From NCBI RefSeq assembly GCF_038784515.1, contig NZ_CP152376.1:4650001-4714000 (forward strand): a stretch of 64,000 nt of DNA, given 5' to 3'. Shown here piece after piece: positions 35,943 to 45,116 of this stretch. How positions within the stretch are numbered: position 1 is the first letter of the stretch; each line of letters opens with the position of its first letter. Made by a program: the position numbers and the translations under genes. The DNA comes from Rhodoferax sp. GW822-FHT02A01. GTDB taxonomy: Bacteria > Pseudomonadota > Gammaproteobacteria > Burkholderiales > Burkholderiaceae_C. The notes beneath the pieces are model-generated. The model was not told the origin of the DNA and did no database searches. It worked only from the letters and a program-made list of their open reading frames with translations.

Positions 35943-37336
35943 TACTGCACTGCTTCCCAGGTGGTTCCGGTGGGCGAGTCCTTGAGCACAATGCCCTCTT
36001 CCAGCAACTGCTTGCGAATGCCATCCGCCCGGGCAAAGTCCTTGGCCGCCTTGGCAGCTGCACGTTCGGCAATCAGTTCCGCAATGCGGTCTTCAGAAAC
36101 AGTGGCGCCCGCCTGCAAGTAGCTCTTGGGCTCCTGTTGCAGCAAGCCCAGGCAGGCACCCAACGACTTGAGCAATGCCGCCAGCTCGGGCGATTTGGTG
36201 CGATTGATCTCGGAAGCCAGGTCAAACAACACAGCTACGGCTTCAGGGGTTCCAAAGTCTTCGTCCATGCCGGCCTTGAATCGAGCGGCATAGGGGTTGC
36301 TCCAATCGATGACGCTTGAATCGGTTGTAGGTGCCAGGTCCAATGCGGTGTACAGCCGTTTGAGGCCGCTACGCGCATCGTTCAGATGGGCGTCGCTGTA
36401 ATTCAGGGCGGTGCGGTAATGGGTGCGCAGCAGGAAGAAGCGCACCGTCTCGGCGTCGTATTGGGTCAGCACATCACGGATGGTGAAGAAATTGCCCAGG
36501 CTCTTGGACATCTTCTCGTTGTCCACGCGCACAAAGCCGTTGTGCACCCAGAAGCGCGCCAAGGGCTTGCCACTGGCGCCTTCGCTTTGTGCGATTTCAT
36601 TCTCGTGGTGCGGGAACTGCAGATCCGCACCGCCGCCATGGATGTCGAATGTTTCACCCAGCGTCTGGCAGCTCATGGCAGAGCATTCAATATGCCAGCC
36701 CGGACGGCCAATTCCAAAAGAATGGCCCCACTGGGCGGCATCCCACTTGGCATCTTCGGGTTCCGTAGATTTGGCAGCCTTCCACAACACGAAGTCCAGC
36801 GGGTCTTCCTTGCCATCCTGCACTGCAACGCGCTCACCAGCCCGCAATTCGTCCAGGGATTTGCCGGAAAGCTTGCCGTAGCCAGGAAACTTACGTACCG
36901 AATAGTTCACATCGCCCGAGTCTGACTGGTAAGCCAAACCTTTCTTCTGCAACTGGCTGATGAGGTCCAGCATCTGCGGTACATATTCCGTCGCCCGCGG
37001 CTCAATGGTGGGCCGCTCGATGCCCAGCGCATCAATGTCCTGGTGCATGGCCACCACCATTTCGTCAGTCAATGCGCGAATGGTGATACCGCGATCGAGC
37101 GCACGGTTGATGATCTTGTCATCAATGTCCGTGATGTTGCGCACATAGGTGACGCGATAGCCGCTGCATTTGAGCCAGCGCTGCACCACGTCAAATGCCA
37201 TCATCATGCGCGCGTGACCAATGTGACAGAGGTCATAAATGGTCATTCCGCATACGTACATGCGAACGTGCCCGGGCTCTGAGGGGACAAAGGTTTCTAT
37301 GGCACGACTCAGCGTGTTGTGAATGCGCAAACTCAT
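35942..37336 (-). CDS. cysS: Cysteinyl-tRNA synthetase
   Basis: A 464-residue class I synthetase. HIGH motif in [20 protein letters not shown] in [18 protein letters not shown]; the zinc ligands include CGMTIYD near residue 29 and [10 protein letters not shown] plus HHENE further on. Length matches E. coli CysS (461). It heads the minus-strand run cysS, alkA-type gene, accA, tilS, lysC, tRNA-Ser. The 193-base divergent gap to the TPR gene should hold promoters for both directions. Confidence 0.97.
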   Translation of the reverse strand: MSLRIHNTLSRAIETFVPSEPGHVRMYVCGMTIYDLCHIGHARMMMAFDVVQRWLKCSGYRVTYVRNITDIDDKIINRALDRGITIRALTDEMVVAMHQDIDALGIERPTIEPRATEYVPQMLDLISQLQKKGLAYQSDSGDVNYSVRKFPGYGKLSGKSLDELRAGERVAVQDGKEDPLDFVLWKAAKSTEPEDAKWDAAQWGHSFGIGRPGWHIECSAMSCQTLGETFDIHGGGADLQFPHHENEIAQSEGASGKPLARFWVHNGFVRVDNEKMSKSLGNFFTIRDVLTQYDAETVRFFLLRTHYRTALNYSDAHLNDARSGLKRLYTALDLAPTTDSSVIDWSNPYAARFKAGMDEDFGTPEAVAVLFDLASEINRTKSPELAALLKSLGACLGLLQQEPKSYLQAGATVSEDRIAELIAERAAAKAAKDFARADGIRKQLLEEGIVLKDSPTGTTWEAVQ

Positions 37337-37529
37337 GGGGCTGTGAAATCGGTCTCTGGACTGATGGCTATTGCAACAGGGTGTCGGGTATGGGTGTTTC
37401 GAGGTGCACAGCCCCGGCTATCGCAGGCGCCTGCCTCGGGGGGCTAAGATACAATCACCACAGTATAAAGCGCCTCCCGACTTGGGCCACATTCGCTGGG
37501 CAACGGGCAGGAAAAGCACATGAGGTTGC

Positions 37530-38105
37530 ATGCAGCAAGTACGTTCACTGATTTTTTCGTCCTTGTGGCTTGTCGCCTTGGGAATGGGCATGTTTTGCCA
37601 GACCGCCCGAGCGGATGAATACGCCGACGTAACGCAGTTGGTACGCGTAGGCAAGCTGAGCGCAGCCCTGGTCAAGGCGGATGCGTTTCTGGCAACCCAG
37701 CCCAGAGATCCGCAAATGCGCTTCATCAAGGGGGTGATCCAGCGCGATAGCGGCGACCCTCAAGAAGCGATCGCCACCTTTGCGCAGCTCACGCAAGACT
37801 ACCCTGAGCTACCTGAACCCTATAACAACCTTGCCGTGCTGTACGCAGGACAAAACCAACTCGACAAGGCCCGCTCTGCACTGGAAATGGCAATCCGCAT
37901 CAATCCGGGCTATGCCACTGCGCATGAGAATCTGGGCGATGTGTACGCCAAGCTGGCGAGTCAGTCCTACAGCAAAGCGGCAGAACTCGCCCCAGCCAGT
38001 CAGGCGACACTCGGCCCCAAACTGACTTTGATCCGTCAGCTTTTGAAAACGCCAGTGAATGCGCCCTGCAAAATGTCTGACAGTGCTTGCCCAAAAGCAA
38101 ACTGA
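37530..38105 (+). CDS. Exported TPR-repeat protein
   Basis: A 191-residue protein with a Sec signal peptide (SLIFSSLWLVALGMGMF, cleaved after ARA near residue 28) and about three tetratricopeptide repeats: DPQMRFIKGVIQRDSGDPQE, PELPEPYNNLAVLYAGQNQL and PGYATAHENLGDVYAKLASQ. TPRs scaffold protein contacts; its partner is unknown. It precedes two cyclophilin genes and lpxH, a neighbourhood repeated in related genomes as far as I recall. A TACAAT box at 37450-37455 could be its -10, but no -35 fits. Confidence 0.8.
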   Translation: MQQVRSLIFSSLWLVALGMGMFCQTARADEYADVTQLVRVGKLSAALVKADAFLATQPRDPQMRFIKGVIQRDSGDPQEAIATFAQLTQDYPELPEPYNNLAVLYAGQNQLDKARSALEMAIRINPGYATAHENLGDVYAKLASQSYSKAAELAPASQATLGPKLTLIRQLLKTPVNAPCKMSDSACPKAN

Positions 38106-38176
38106 GCCAACCCAAGCGACAATCCCGTGCCCGCACAAGCGGACCGAGTACGCATATTTTTTGAAGGAATGTTGCA

Positions 38177-38764
38177 ATGAAGATGACATACATCAGCCGC
38201 CGCCTGGCACTTGGAATCACCGCCGCTCTGTGCCTGAGCACAGCGGCTCTGGCCGATGCGGCAAGTACAACCAGCCAGGTCAAGTTTCAGACCAGCCTGG
38301 GCGACTTCACCGTGGAGGTGTATGCCGACAAGGCACCCAAGACGGTGGAGAACTTCCTGCAGTACGTCAAGGACAAGCACTACAACGGCACGATCTTTCA
38401 TCGCGTGATGGACGGCTTCATGGTGCAAGGTGGCGGTCTGACCCAAGAAATGAAAGACAAGCCTACGCGCGAACCCATCCCCCTGGAAGCCAGAAACGGA
38501 TTGAAGAACGATCGCGGCACTATTGCCATGGCCCGTACCGGTAACCCCAATTCCGCCACGGCCCAGTTCTTCATCAACGTGGTGGACAATCAGGGGCTGA
38601 ACGCGCCCGCGCCCGATGGATACGGCTACGCCGTATTCGGCAAGGTTGTGGCCGGCATGGACACCATTGACAAGATCCGCGTCGCCCCAACCGGCAACAA
38701 AGGCCCGTACCAGAACGTTCCCCTCACTCCCATCGTCATCAACTCTGCCACTTTGGTTAAATAA
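38177..38764 (+). CDS. ppiA: Periplasmic peptidyl-prolyl cis-trans isomerase (cyclophilin)
   Basis: A 195-residue cyclophilin with a cleavable signal (LALGITAALCLSTAALADA, cleavage near residue 26). The catalytic core has FHRVMDGFMVQGGG (Arg of the active site), [16 protein letters not shown] and YAVFGKVVAGMDTID. It catalyses proline isomerisation in the periplasm. GGAAT is upstream of the ATG. It lies 3 bases before the cytoplasmic paralogue. Confidence 0.9.
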   Translation: MKMTYISRRLALGITAALCLSTAALADAASTTSQVKFQTSLGDFTVEVYADKAPKTVENFLQYVKDKHYNGTIFHRVMDGFMVQGGGLTQEMKDKPTREPIPLEARNGLKNDRGTIAMARTGNPNSATAQFFINVVDNQGLNAPAPDGYGYAVFGKVVAGMDTIDKIRVAPTGNKGPYQNVPLTPIVINSATLVK

Positions 38765-38767
38765 ATC

Positions 38768-39274
38768 ATGAGCAACCCTAAAGTAGAACTCCACGTCACC
38801 GGCTACGGCGTCATTACCCTGGAACTGGATGAGGCCAAGGCGCCCAAGTCGGTTGCCAATTACCTGGCCTATGTGAACAAGGGCCACTACAACAACACCG
38901 TTTTCCACCGCGTCATCCCCGGCTTTATGATCCAGGGTGGCGGCATGGAGCCCGGCATGGCACAAAAACCCACCGATGCCCCCATCGTGAATGAAGCCAA
39001 CAACGGCCTCAAGAACGCCAACTACACCGTAGCCATGGCCCGCACCGGCGATCCGCATTCCGCCACCGCGCAGTTCTTCATCAATGTGGCGGACAACGGC
39101 TTCCTGAACCACACATCCCCCACTTCGCAAGGCTGGGGTTATGCCGTATTCGGCAAGGTGATCTCGGGCACTGACGTGGTCGACAAGATCAAGGCCGTCA
39201 AGACAACGCGCAAGGGCTACCACGACGACGTGCCAGTCGATGACGTGGTCATCGAAAAAGCAGTTGTCGTTTAA
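38768..39274 (+). CDS. ppiB: Cytoplasmic peptidyl-prolyl cis-trans isomerase (cyclophilin)
   Basis: A 168-residue cyclophilin without a signal, close to E. coli PpiB (164). [39 protein letters not shown] and [19 protein letters not shown] are the family blocks. The tandem copy next to ppiA gives the cell one enzyme per compartment, presumably by duplication. lpxH follows after 15 bases. Confidence 0.94.
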   Translation: MSNPKVELHVTGYGVITLELDEAKAPKSVANYLAYVNKGHYNNTVFHRVIPGFMIQGGGMEPGMAQKPTDAPIVNEANNGLKNANYTVAMARTGDPHSATAQFFINVADNGFLNHTSPTSQGWGYAVFGKVISGTDVVDKIKAVKTTRKGYHDDVPVDDVVIEKAVVV

Positions 39275-39289
39275 ACGCTGAGGACAGGG

Positions 39290-40069
39290 ATGGATCTGCT
39301 GGCTCCATCCCACTGGCGGTGCGTGGACTTCATATCCGACCTGCACCTGCAGGACGCTGACCGCAACACCTTTGAAGCGTGGGCCGGTTACATGCGATCT
39401 ACCGATGCAGACGCGGTCTTCATCCTGGGTGACCTGTTTGAAGTATGGGTTGGCGATGACGCATTGCAACCGGGCAGTTTTGAAGCAGAATGCGTCCACG
39501 TATTGCGCGCTGCGGGTGACAGGTTGGCGCTCTACATCATGCAGGGTAACCGGGACTTCCTGATGGGCCCACCCCTGATGCAGGCCTGCCAGGCAACCGC
39601 CCTACCCGACCCCAGCGTGCTGGTCTTTGGCGGAGAGCGCTGGCTGCTTAGCCATGGCGATGCACTGTGCACCGAAGACCACGAATACCTGGCATTTCGC
39701 TCACAGGTACGTAGCAGTGAATGGCAGCGCGACTTCCTGGCAAAACCGTTGTCCGAGCGCCAAGGCATTGCACGCGCAATACGCAACGCAAGCGAGAACC
39801 GAAAACAATCCCAGCCGGCCTATGCGGATGTCAATATCCAAGCGGCGCTGCGACTGCTGCAAGACGCCCACAGCAAGCATCTGATACACGGGCACACCCA
39901 CCAGCCGGCGCAGCACCAATTGGGCGCACAATGCCTGCGCACGGTTCTCAGCGACTGGGATGTCAACGCGAAACCGGTGCGGGCCGAAGTGCTTCGCCTG
40001 ACGATCGACGGCCCCCGGGCAAACCTGGCACGGCTGCCTTTGGCATCTATTGCCAGGACTGCGGATTGA
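39290..40069 (+). CDS. lpxH: UDP-2,3-diacylglucosamine diphosphatase
   Basis: A 259-residue calcineurin-like metallophosphoesterase that makes lipid X from UDP-diacyl-GlcN in lipid A synthesis at the inner membrane. Metal-binding motifs: ISDLHL, LGDLFEVWVGDD, MQGNRDFLMG, LSHGDALC and IHGHTHQPA. The 3' end overlaps the convergent HD-GYP gene by 23 bases. Confidence 0.94.
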   Translation: MDLLAPSHWRCVDFISDLHLQDADRNTFEAWAGYMRSTDADAVFILGDLFEVWVGDDALQPGSFEAECVHVLRAAGDRLALYIMQGNRDFLMGPPLMQACQATALPDPSVLVFGGERWLLSHGDALCTEDHEYLAFRSQVRSSEWQRDFLAKPLSERQGIARAIRNASENRKQSQPAYADVNIQAALRLLQDAHSKHLIHGHTHQPAQHQLGAQCLRTVLSDWDVNAKPVRAEVLRLTIDGPRANLARLPLASIARTAD

Positions 40070-41666
40070 CCTCGTCAATCTGCCACGGATCCAGGAACTG
40101 CTGGGCATAGCGCAGATACACGCCTTCTTTCACAAACACGTCAAACAGGTCGGGATCAATATGCCCGGTATTGCGGAACTTGTTCATGATGGACATGGCC
40201 TGCGACAGCTTCATGCCTGGTTTGTAAGGTCTGTCGCGCGCTGTCAGCGCTTCAAAAATATCAGCTATGCCCATGACGCGCGCCTGTACCGACATCTGGT
40301 CGCGCGTCAGCCCCTTGGGATAGCCCTTGCCATCCATGCGCTCATGGTGTCCACCCGCATACTCCGGCACATTGCGCAGATGCTTGGGCCAAGGCAATTG
40401 CTCCAGCATCTTGATCGTGGCCACGATGTGGTGATTGATGGTCTCCCGCTCAGCGGCATTCAATGTCCCGGCGCGTATGGTCAGGTTATCCATTTCGTCG
40501 TCGGTAAGGAACTGCGTCTCTTCACCATTGACACTGCGCCAGGTCTTGCCGGTACCAATTTCACGCACGCGCTGCAAATGTGCGTCGCTCATGAACTCAC
40601 CGCCTTTGTTGGCAGTACGCAAAAATTCCCGATCACTGGTCAGCGCGTCGACCTGGGCCTGGCATTGTTCCCATAGCTTGCCTTCCGCATCGGCGTCCTT
40701 GACGTCGCGCAACGCCAGTTGCGCCCGCAATGCAGCAATTTCCTGATCGCGCTTGAGAACCTCAAAACGTGTATCTATGAGCTGTATACGGTCGCACAAC
40801 GTCTCCAGTTTGGTGGACTTGTCGACCACATGCACGGGCGTGGTGACCTTGCCGCAGTCGTGCAACAAGCCGGCTATCTTGAGCTCATAGCGATCCCGGT
40901 CATCCATCACAAAGTCAGCCAGAGGGCCTTGCGCATGGGCGTTGACCGCTTCGGCAAGCATCATCGTCAATGCCGGCACCCGCTGGCAATGACCGCCCGT
41001 GTACGGGGACTTTTCGTCAATTGCCAGATTGATAAGGTTGATGAACGACTCGAACAGCTCTTCGAGCTGGTTGGTCAGGTTGCGGTTGGTGATGGCAATC
41101 GCCGCCTGGGACGCCAAGGACTCCGCCAGGCTTTGGTCGGGGCCGGAAAACGAGACAACCCGGCCAGTCTTTGGATCGGTGGCATTGATCAGTTGCAAGA
41201 CTCCCAATACCTCACCGTCCTGGTCCTTCATGGGAACCGACAAAAACGACTGAGATCGGTAACCGGTGCGTTTGTCGAAACTGCGCGTACCGGAGAAGTC
41301 AAAATTCTCCGCCGTGTAGGCATCTGCGAAGTTGACAGTCTGCTTGTGAATCGCTGAATACGCCGCCACCAGCGAGTCGTTGTTGGCACCCTTGTCAGTG
41401 TAGAGCGGTAGCTCAGGGAAATTGATGGGGTTGCCCGAAGTACCGCCCATGGCTATCTGGAGCGAGTCGGTGCGCAAAATTTCAAAGCGCAAGGACTTGC
41501 CATCTTCGGCCATGCGATACAAGGTTCCACCGTCCGCATGGGTAATGGTTTTGGCCGCCACCACGATGCTCTCAAGCAGGCGAGTGATGTCGCGCTCCTT
41601 GGACAAGGCCGTCCCGATGGAGTTGAGTTGCTCAAGGCGGCGCAACAGGTTTTCTACCGAATCCAC
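40047..41666 (-). CDS. GAF/HD-GYP cyclic di-GMP phosphodiesterase
   Basis: A 539-residue signalling protein: N-terminal GAF domain (about 10-165) and an HD-GYP domain (about 195-500). Metal and catalytic residues look intact: AGLLHDCGKVTTPVHVVDKS, the HHIVATIKMLEQLPWP segment, YAGGHHERMDGKGYPKGL and ADIFEALTARDRPYK. A stretch of about 100 residues separates HD from GYP, longer than usual. It should hydrolyse c-di-GMP, the ligand expected for MshE. GTG at 41666 has AGGAGG five bases upstream, so I prefer it to ATG 41717. Confidence 0.9.
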   Translation of the reverse strand: MDSVENLLRRLEQLNSIGTALSKERDITRLLESIVVAAKTITHADGGTLYRMAEDGKSLRFEILRTDSLQIAMGGTSGNPINFPELPLYTDKGANNDSLVAAYSAIHKQTVNFADAYTAENFDFSGTRSFDKRTGYRSQSFLSVPMKDQDGEVLGVLQLINATDPKTGRVVSFSGPDQSLAESLASQAAIAITNRNLTNQLEELFESFINLINLAIDEKSPYTGGHCQRVPALTMMLAEAVNAHAQGPLADFVMDDRDRYELKIAGLLHDCGKVTTPVHVVDKSTKLETLCDRIQLIDTRFEVLKRDQEIAALRAQLALRDVKDADAEGKLWEQCQAQVDALTSDREFLRTANKGGEFMSDAHLQRVREIGTGKTWRSVNGEETQFLTDDEMDNLTIRAGTLNAAERETINHHIVATIKMLEQLPWPKHLRNVPEYAGGHHERMDGKGYPKGLTRDQMSVQARVMGIADIFEALTARDRPYKPGMKLSQAMSIMNKFRNTGHIDPDLFDVFVKEGVYLRYAQQFLDPWQIDEVNPQSWQ

Positions 41667-41751
41667 ATAAACCTCCTGGTGTTCACCAAGGCGGCACATC
41701 GCATGTGCCGAAAACATTGTTCCACAACTGCGTGCCTAGCGCTGCCAGGAG

Positions 41752-44478
41752 CTAGCGTTTGAGCAAGGCCTTTACCGCATTTTGGAGACGACGTGCATCT
41801 TCCGCGTTGTACGCACCAGAAAAGATCACCGCCGTATCCTGCCCCCAAGTCTGCGCTGGAGCTGGATCATTGCGGCGAGTCAGTAGTTGCAATTGCAGCA
41901 TGCGCCTTGCGGACAGGTGTTCGGCAGGCGTGGGAACTTCCGCCGCCATTTCCAGACGCAACAGTGCCTCTGCCGGTGTCACCCCCTTGGGAGCCGCCTT
42001 GAACTGTCCGCCCAAAGCCTGTTGCCAGACACTGCGGGTGGCCGAAGTGACCTTGGGACCCAGCTCCTGGGCATTGGGCAAGAGCGCTGCATCACGCTTT
42101 TCCCAGGCCGTCAGCAACTGACTGAGTGCTTCACCATGGGCTTGGGCGGCCAGCTTCTTGAGTGCGAGCTGCGCATGCTCCAGCGCCTCCCGCTGAGCCC
42201 GGAAAGCGGCATCTCCCAGACGGGGAGCCTCTTGCCAGGCGGCAGGACGTGCGCGCTCATCCCCGCGCCCTCTGGCATCAGGCTTGCCGTCCCGCCCTGC
42301 CCTGGGCGCATCTTTGCGGTCATTCCATTTGCCAGCCCTTCCAGCCGGCGCAGCGGGCGCCTCTTTCTTCATGCCAGGACGGTCATCGCCCCGCACAGCC
42401 ACCACGGGCTTGGGTTTGGGAGCCACTACTGGAGCCGGTGCGGTTGCTGCCGGCTCGGCCGCTTCACCTTCGTTGGCCTGTGCCTCGGCGGGCTGCGCTT
42501 CGGGCGCAACGGCCTCCTTGGCAGCATCCTCCTGAGCACCGGCTTGTTTGACTTCTTCCTGAGCCAGCGCTTGGCCACTCAAGGCCGCATCCAGTGCAGC
42601 CATGGCAGCCCGGATCGCCTGTGCATCACCCGAAGCATTGGCCGCTTCCAGCGCCTTTGCGGCTTCCAGCACTACGCGGTCACGTGCGTTGAGGGTGGAC
42701 TGTGCTTTTTCCCGCTCCTGTGTCTTGCGGTTAAAGGCATCATCAATGGGTTTGCGGAAAGCGTCCCACAGCTTTTGCTCCTGGCGCCGGTCCATGGGAA
42801 CCGTGTGCGCCTCGGCCTGCCAGCGTTGCTGCAGCGCCTTGACGGCATCCACACGCAGCACTGGCGCCGCGCCAAGGACCTTGGCCTCTTCAATCATGGC
42901 TTGGCGCCTCAGCAGACTTTGCGCCTGCAGAGCCTCCAACGGAGCCGCCGCATTGGCGATTGCCTGTTTCCAGAGTGGCTGGAGTTCGGCAAACACCTTC
43001 TCACCCACGTGACCGCCTTCACGCCAACGGTCACCGAACTGGTGCAGGATGCGATTGAAACCCTTCCAGTCGTCATCCAAGGCCGTACGGTTTTGCTCGG
43101 CCCAGGCGTTGACCTCTTCAATCAGGGCCAAGCGTTGGGCCTTGTGCTCGGCCGCCTCTGCCTTGACCTTTTCCAGCCAGGCTTCAACGACCTTGTGTGC
43201 TTCGTTGCAGGCCTCATCAAAGCGCTTCCATAAGGCGTGGTTGGGTACACCTCCCTGGTCAGTCTGCTTCCACTGCTCGCGCAGGGTGCGCAAGTTTTCC
43301 TGCATCTTGCGACCGCCAATGGCCTGACCTTCCGGGCGCTTGAGCAGGCCTTCGGCCTTTGCGACCAACTCCTCGCGAAGCTGGTCGGCCCGCCAACGCT
43401 GCCACCCTTCCAGTTCACCAGCCGCAGCCAGAGCCGCATGCGCCTGGTTTTCCAGACTTGAATCAATCAGCTTTCCAAATTCCTTCAAGGCCTGGCGCAG
43501 TGCCGCAGCAGCACCCGCGCTGGCTTTGCCGTGGCCCTCGCCCACTTCCGACTCCAACTTGGACAGCGCTTCCTTGACCGATTGGGTGGCTTGAGCACGC
43601 ACTTCCGGGTCGACTTGCGGCTTTGACGGCTTGGAAACAACTTCTACCGGCACGCCCCGTGCCACCCGCAGCTCGTCGGCCCATACCGGAACGGGAGGCA
43701 ACGCGCTACTGGGGTCATTGGCCGCCGCAACAGCCTGTGCCAATGCGCCCTGAAAGGCATCCCAAACCACCAGCAACTGGGCCCGCGACGCGTCCAGCAA
43801 CGGAGGAAACTTGGCATCCACGCTGGCCCAGCCAGGATTGCTCAATAAAGCAGATGCCTGGGCCTGCCAATGTTCAACATCCACTTTCAGGCTGTCCAGC
43901 GCCACTTCTGCATCCTTCCAGGATTTTGTGGACAGGACTTCAATCCGTTGGGCCAGTAGCACCGCGGCCTCGCGCTGCACCTGCACCTGATGCTGTAAAT
44001 CTTCGATACCGCGCACGCGCTCGGCCAACTCCAGCTTCAAAGTGGCCAACGGTTCTTTGCTCAAAGGCGCGCCAGCCTTGGCGGCGTCGCGTTGCCATGC
44101 CAGTGCGTCGGCAATATTGAGCTTGGTTATGGCCAGCAGAGCTTGTGCCTTGGCAGCCCACTCGGCGGCCATGGCCTCCTGCCCTTTGGAGCGGCGCACT
44201 TCGTCCAGGCGCTCGCGCACCAGTTTGGCTGCGCCCTTGTCTTTGACACTGAGCTCCTTGAATACTTCTGCCAGCTCTTCCGATGAAGGCTTGCCTGCCA
44301 GCCAGTCGCGAACCCGTGCTGCGCGCTCGCCGGCAGTAGGTGCGGAAAATGCACCTTTGGTCAATGCGTCCAGTTGGGAGATGTCGGTGTGTTTGGCGGA
44401 ATGAGATGACGTCACAGTAGGCTCAGGTCGAGGTGATGGGTAAAACAGCCCGCTATTTTCGCTGTTAATTGACTGCAT
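41752..44478 (-). CDS. DUF349 domain protein
   Basis: A 908-residue soluble, highly helical and charged protein with several DUF349 repeats (for example LREQWKQTDQGGVPNHALWK, and DAVKALQQRWQAEAHTVPMD). Residues about 660-770 are a low-complexity Ala/Pro/Arg/Gly linker, and the last 130 residues form another helical domain (FRAQREALEHAQLALKKLAA). Function is unknown. Start uncertain: ATG 44478 has AAGGGA directly before it, while GTG at 44415 is also in frame. A structured region ending in a terminator lies just upstream. Confidence 0.85.
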   Translation of the reverse strand: MQSINSENSGLFYPSPRPEPTVTSSHSAKHTDISQLDALTKGAFSAPTAGERAARVRDWLAGKPSSEELAEVFKELSVKDKGAAKLVRERLDEVRRSKGQEAMAAEWAAKAQALLAITKLNIADALAWQRDAAKAGAPLSKEPLATLKLELAERVRGIEDLQHQVQVQREAAVLLAQRIEVLSTKSWKDAEVALDSLKVDVEHWQAQASALLSNPGWASVDAKFPPLLDASRAQLLVVWDAFQGALAQAVAAANDPSSALPPVPVWADELRVARGVPVEVVSKPSKPQVDPEVRAQATQSVKEALSKLESEVGEGHGKASAGAAAALRQALKEFGKLIDSSLENQAHAALAAAGELEGWQRWRADQLREELVAKAEGLLKRPEGQAIGGRKMQENLRTLREQWKQTDQGGVPNHALWKRFDEACNEAHKVVEAWLEKVKAEAAEHKAQRLALIEEVNAWAEQNRTALDDDWKGFNRILHQFGDRWREGGHVGEKVFAELQPLWKQAIANAAAPLEALQAQSLLRRQAMIEEAKVLGAAPVLRVDAVKALQQRWQAEAHTVPMDRRQEQKLWDAFRKPIDDAFNRKTQEREKAQSTLNARDRVVLEAAKALEAANASGDAQAIRAAMAALDAALSGQALAQEEVKQAGAQEDAAKEAVAPEAQPAEAQANEGEAAEPAATAPAPVVAPKPKPVVAVRGDDRPGMKKEAPAAPAGRAGKWNDRKDAPRAGRDGKPDARGRGDERARPAAWQEAPRLGDAAFRAQREALEHAQLALKKLAAQAHGEALSQLLTAWEKRDAALLPNAQELGPKVTSATRSVWQQALGGQFKAAPKGVTPAEALLRLEMAAEVPTPAEHLSARRMLQLQLLTRRNDPAPAQTWGQDTAVIFSGAYNAEDARRLQNAVKALLKR

Positions 44479-44513
44479 TCCCTTTTTTTCGACTGACAGT
44501 CCCTATTTGCGGG

Positions 44514-44558
44514 CAAAAGAAAGCCCGGATACCTGCGATGTGCAAGAAATCCGGGCTT
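44514..44558 (-). terminator. Intrinsic terminator upstream of the DUF349 gene
   Basis: On the minus strand AAGCCCGGAT, an 18-base loop and ATCCGGGCTT form a perfect 10-bp stem followed by TCTTTT. It sits about 36 bases before the DUF349 start codon, in the same direction, so it could end a separate small RNA or act as an attenuator in the gene's leader. Confidence 0.75.
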
Positions 44559-44690
44559 GGCGAGGGACGGTCTGTCCTGATTCGCCTGGTTTCGCTGTCT
44601 GGTGAGATTGAAGTCACCGGACAGACCGGAAGCAATGGATTGCCTCCAAGAGCGTCGGGGCCGCTTTATCGCGCTCAACTCAGTTGACGG
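44559..44690 (-). promoter_or_regulatory. Structured RNA element upstream of DUF349 gene (leader or small RNA)
   Basis: Three further helices precede the terminator. CGGTCTGTCC (44568-44577) pairs perfectly with GGACAGACCG (44619-44628) and encloses a GGTGA/TCACC hairpin (44601-44618). GGAAGCAAT (44628-44636) pairs with ATTGCCTCC (44639-44647); the one odd pair is G-U on the minus-strand RNA but A-C on the plus strand, favouring minus transcription. TCAACT/AGTTGA (44675-44687) is a small palindrome. No known riboswitch class was recognised. The rest of the gap 44691-45116 is described under the transglycosylase promoter and leader. Confidence 0.45.
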
Positions 44691-44894
44691 ACTGGCTACT
44701 GCCGACACATGCCCACCTGCGCAGGCCAGTGCACTTTAGATGAATGCCCCCAGCTTTTCAAACCGCTGTTTCAATGAACAGAGCAAGTGCCATTGGGAAA
44801 TTTCACTGGACGTGCCATGCAGTCGGAACCCGCATGGGGATTGAAATCGACCATTTGTCAAAACAAAGACATATATAAAACATGATTGATATGG

Positions 44895-44924
44895 TTGACT
44901 AGTTATAATGCGAACACCTAGAAT
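44895..44924 (+). promoter_or_regulatory. Putative promoter of the lytic transglycosylase gene
   Basis: TTGACT (44895-44900), an 18-base gap and TAGAAT (44919-44924) form a good sigma-70 pair in a clearly AT-rich stretch (44830-44910). A perfect TATAAT at 44904-44909 lies between them and may be the -10 of an alternative promoter, though no good -35 fits it. Confidence 0.5.
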
Positions 44925-44929
44925 CCGCG

Positions 44930-45116
44930 CATCCCTCAACCACCCGAGGGATTACCCGCATCCGCTGCCGAACCCGGCATATTCAAATCGCTGCACATGT
45001 CTAGAGGACGACGCAGGATATTGATAGCGTACCAACCCAAACGTGGTACCCACTGTTTGCTCCAGCCATTCTGCTGGCGGCCAATGGAATGGGGACCCGC
45101 CTAAGAAGGAAGAGCT
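44930..45116 (+). other. Long 5' leader of the transglycosylase gene with hairpins
   Basis: If the promoter at 44895-44924 is used, the leader is about 185 bases. It contains GTACCA/TGGTAC (45028-45048) and CCAGC/GCTGG (45062-45077) as small perfect hairpins, then AAGGAAGAG before the ATG. No reading frame or known riboswitch was found. This is weak evidence for control of translation. Confidence 0.35.

Noticed and set aside
38036..39499. Minus-strand open frame of 487 codons opposite ppiA and ppiB
   Set aside because: It is the mirror of two clear cyclophilin genes, with codon bias imposed by them; no domain or ribosome site supports it.
44412..44708. 98-codon minus-strand frame across the structured leader
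   Set aside because: It runs through the terminator hairpin, has no ribosome site and no protein-like composition; the RNA structure explains the region better.
44514..44711. 6S RNA, RNase P RNA, SRP RNA or tmRNA in the gap before the DUF349 gene
   Set aside because: None of the conserved core sequences of these RNAs (for example GAGGAAAGTC of RNase P) is present.
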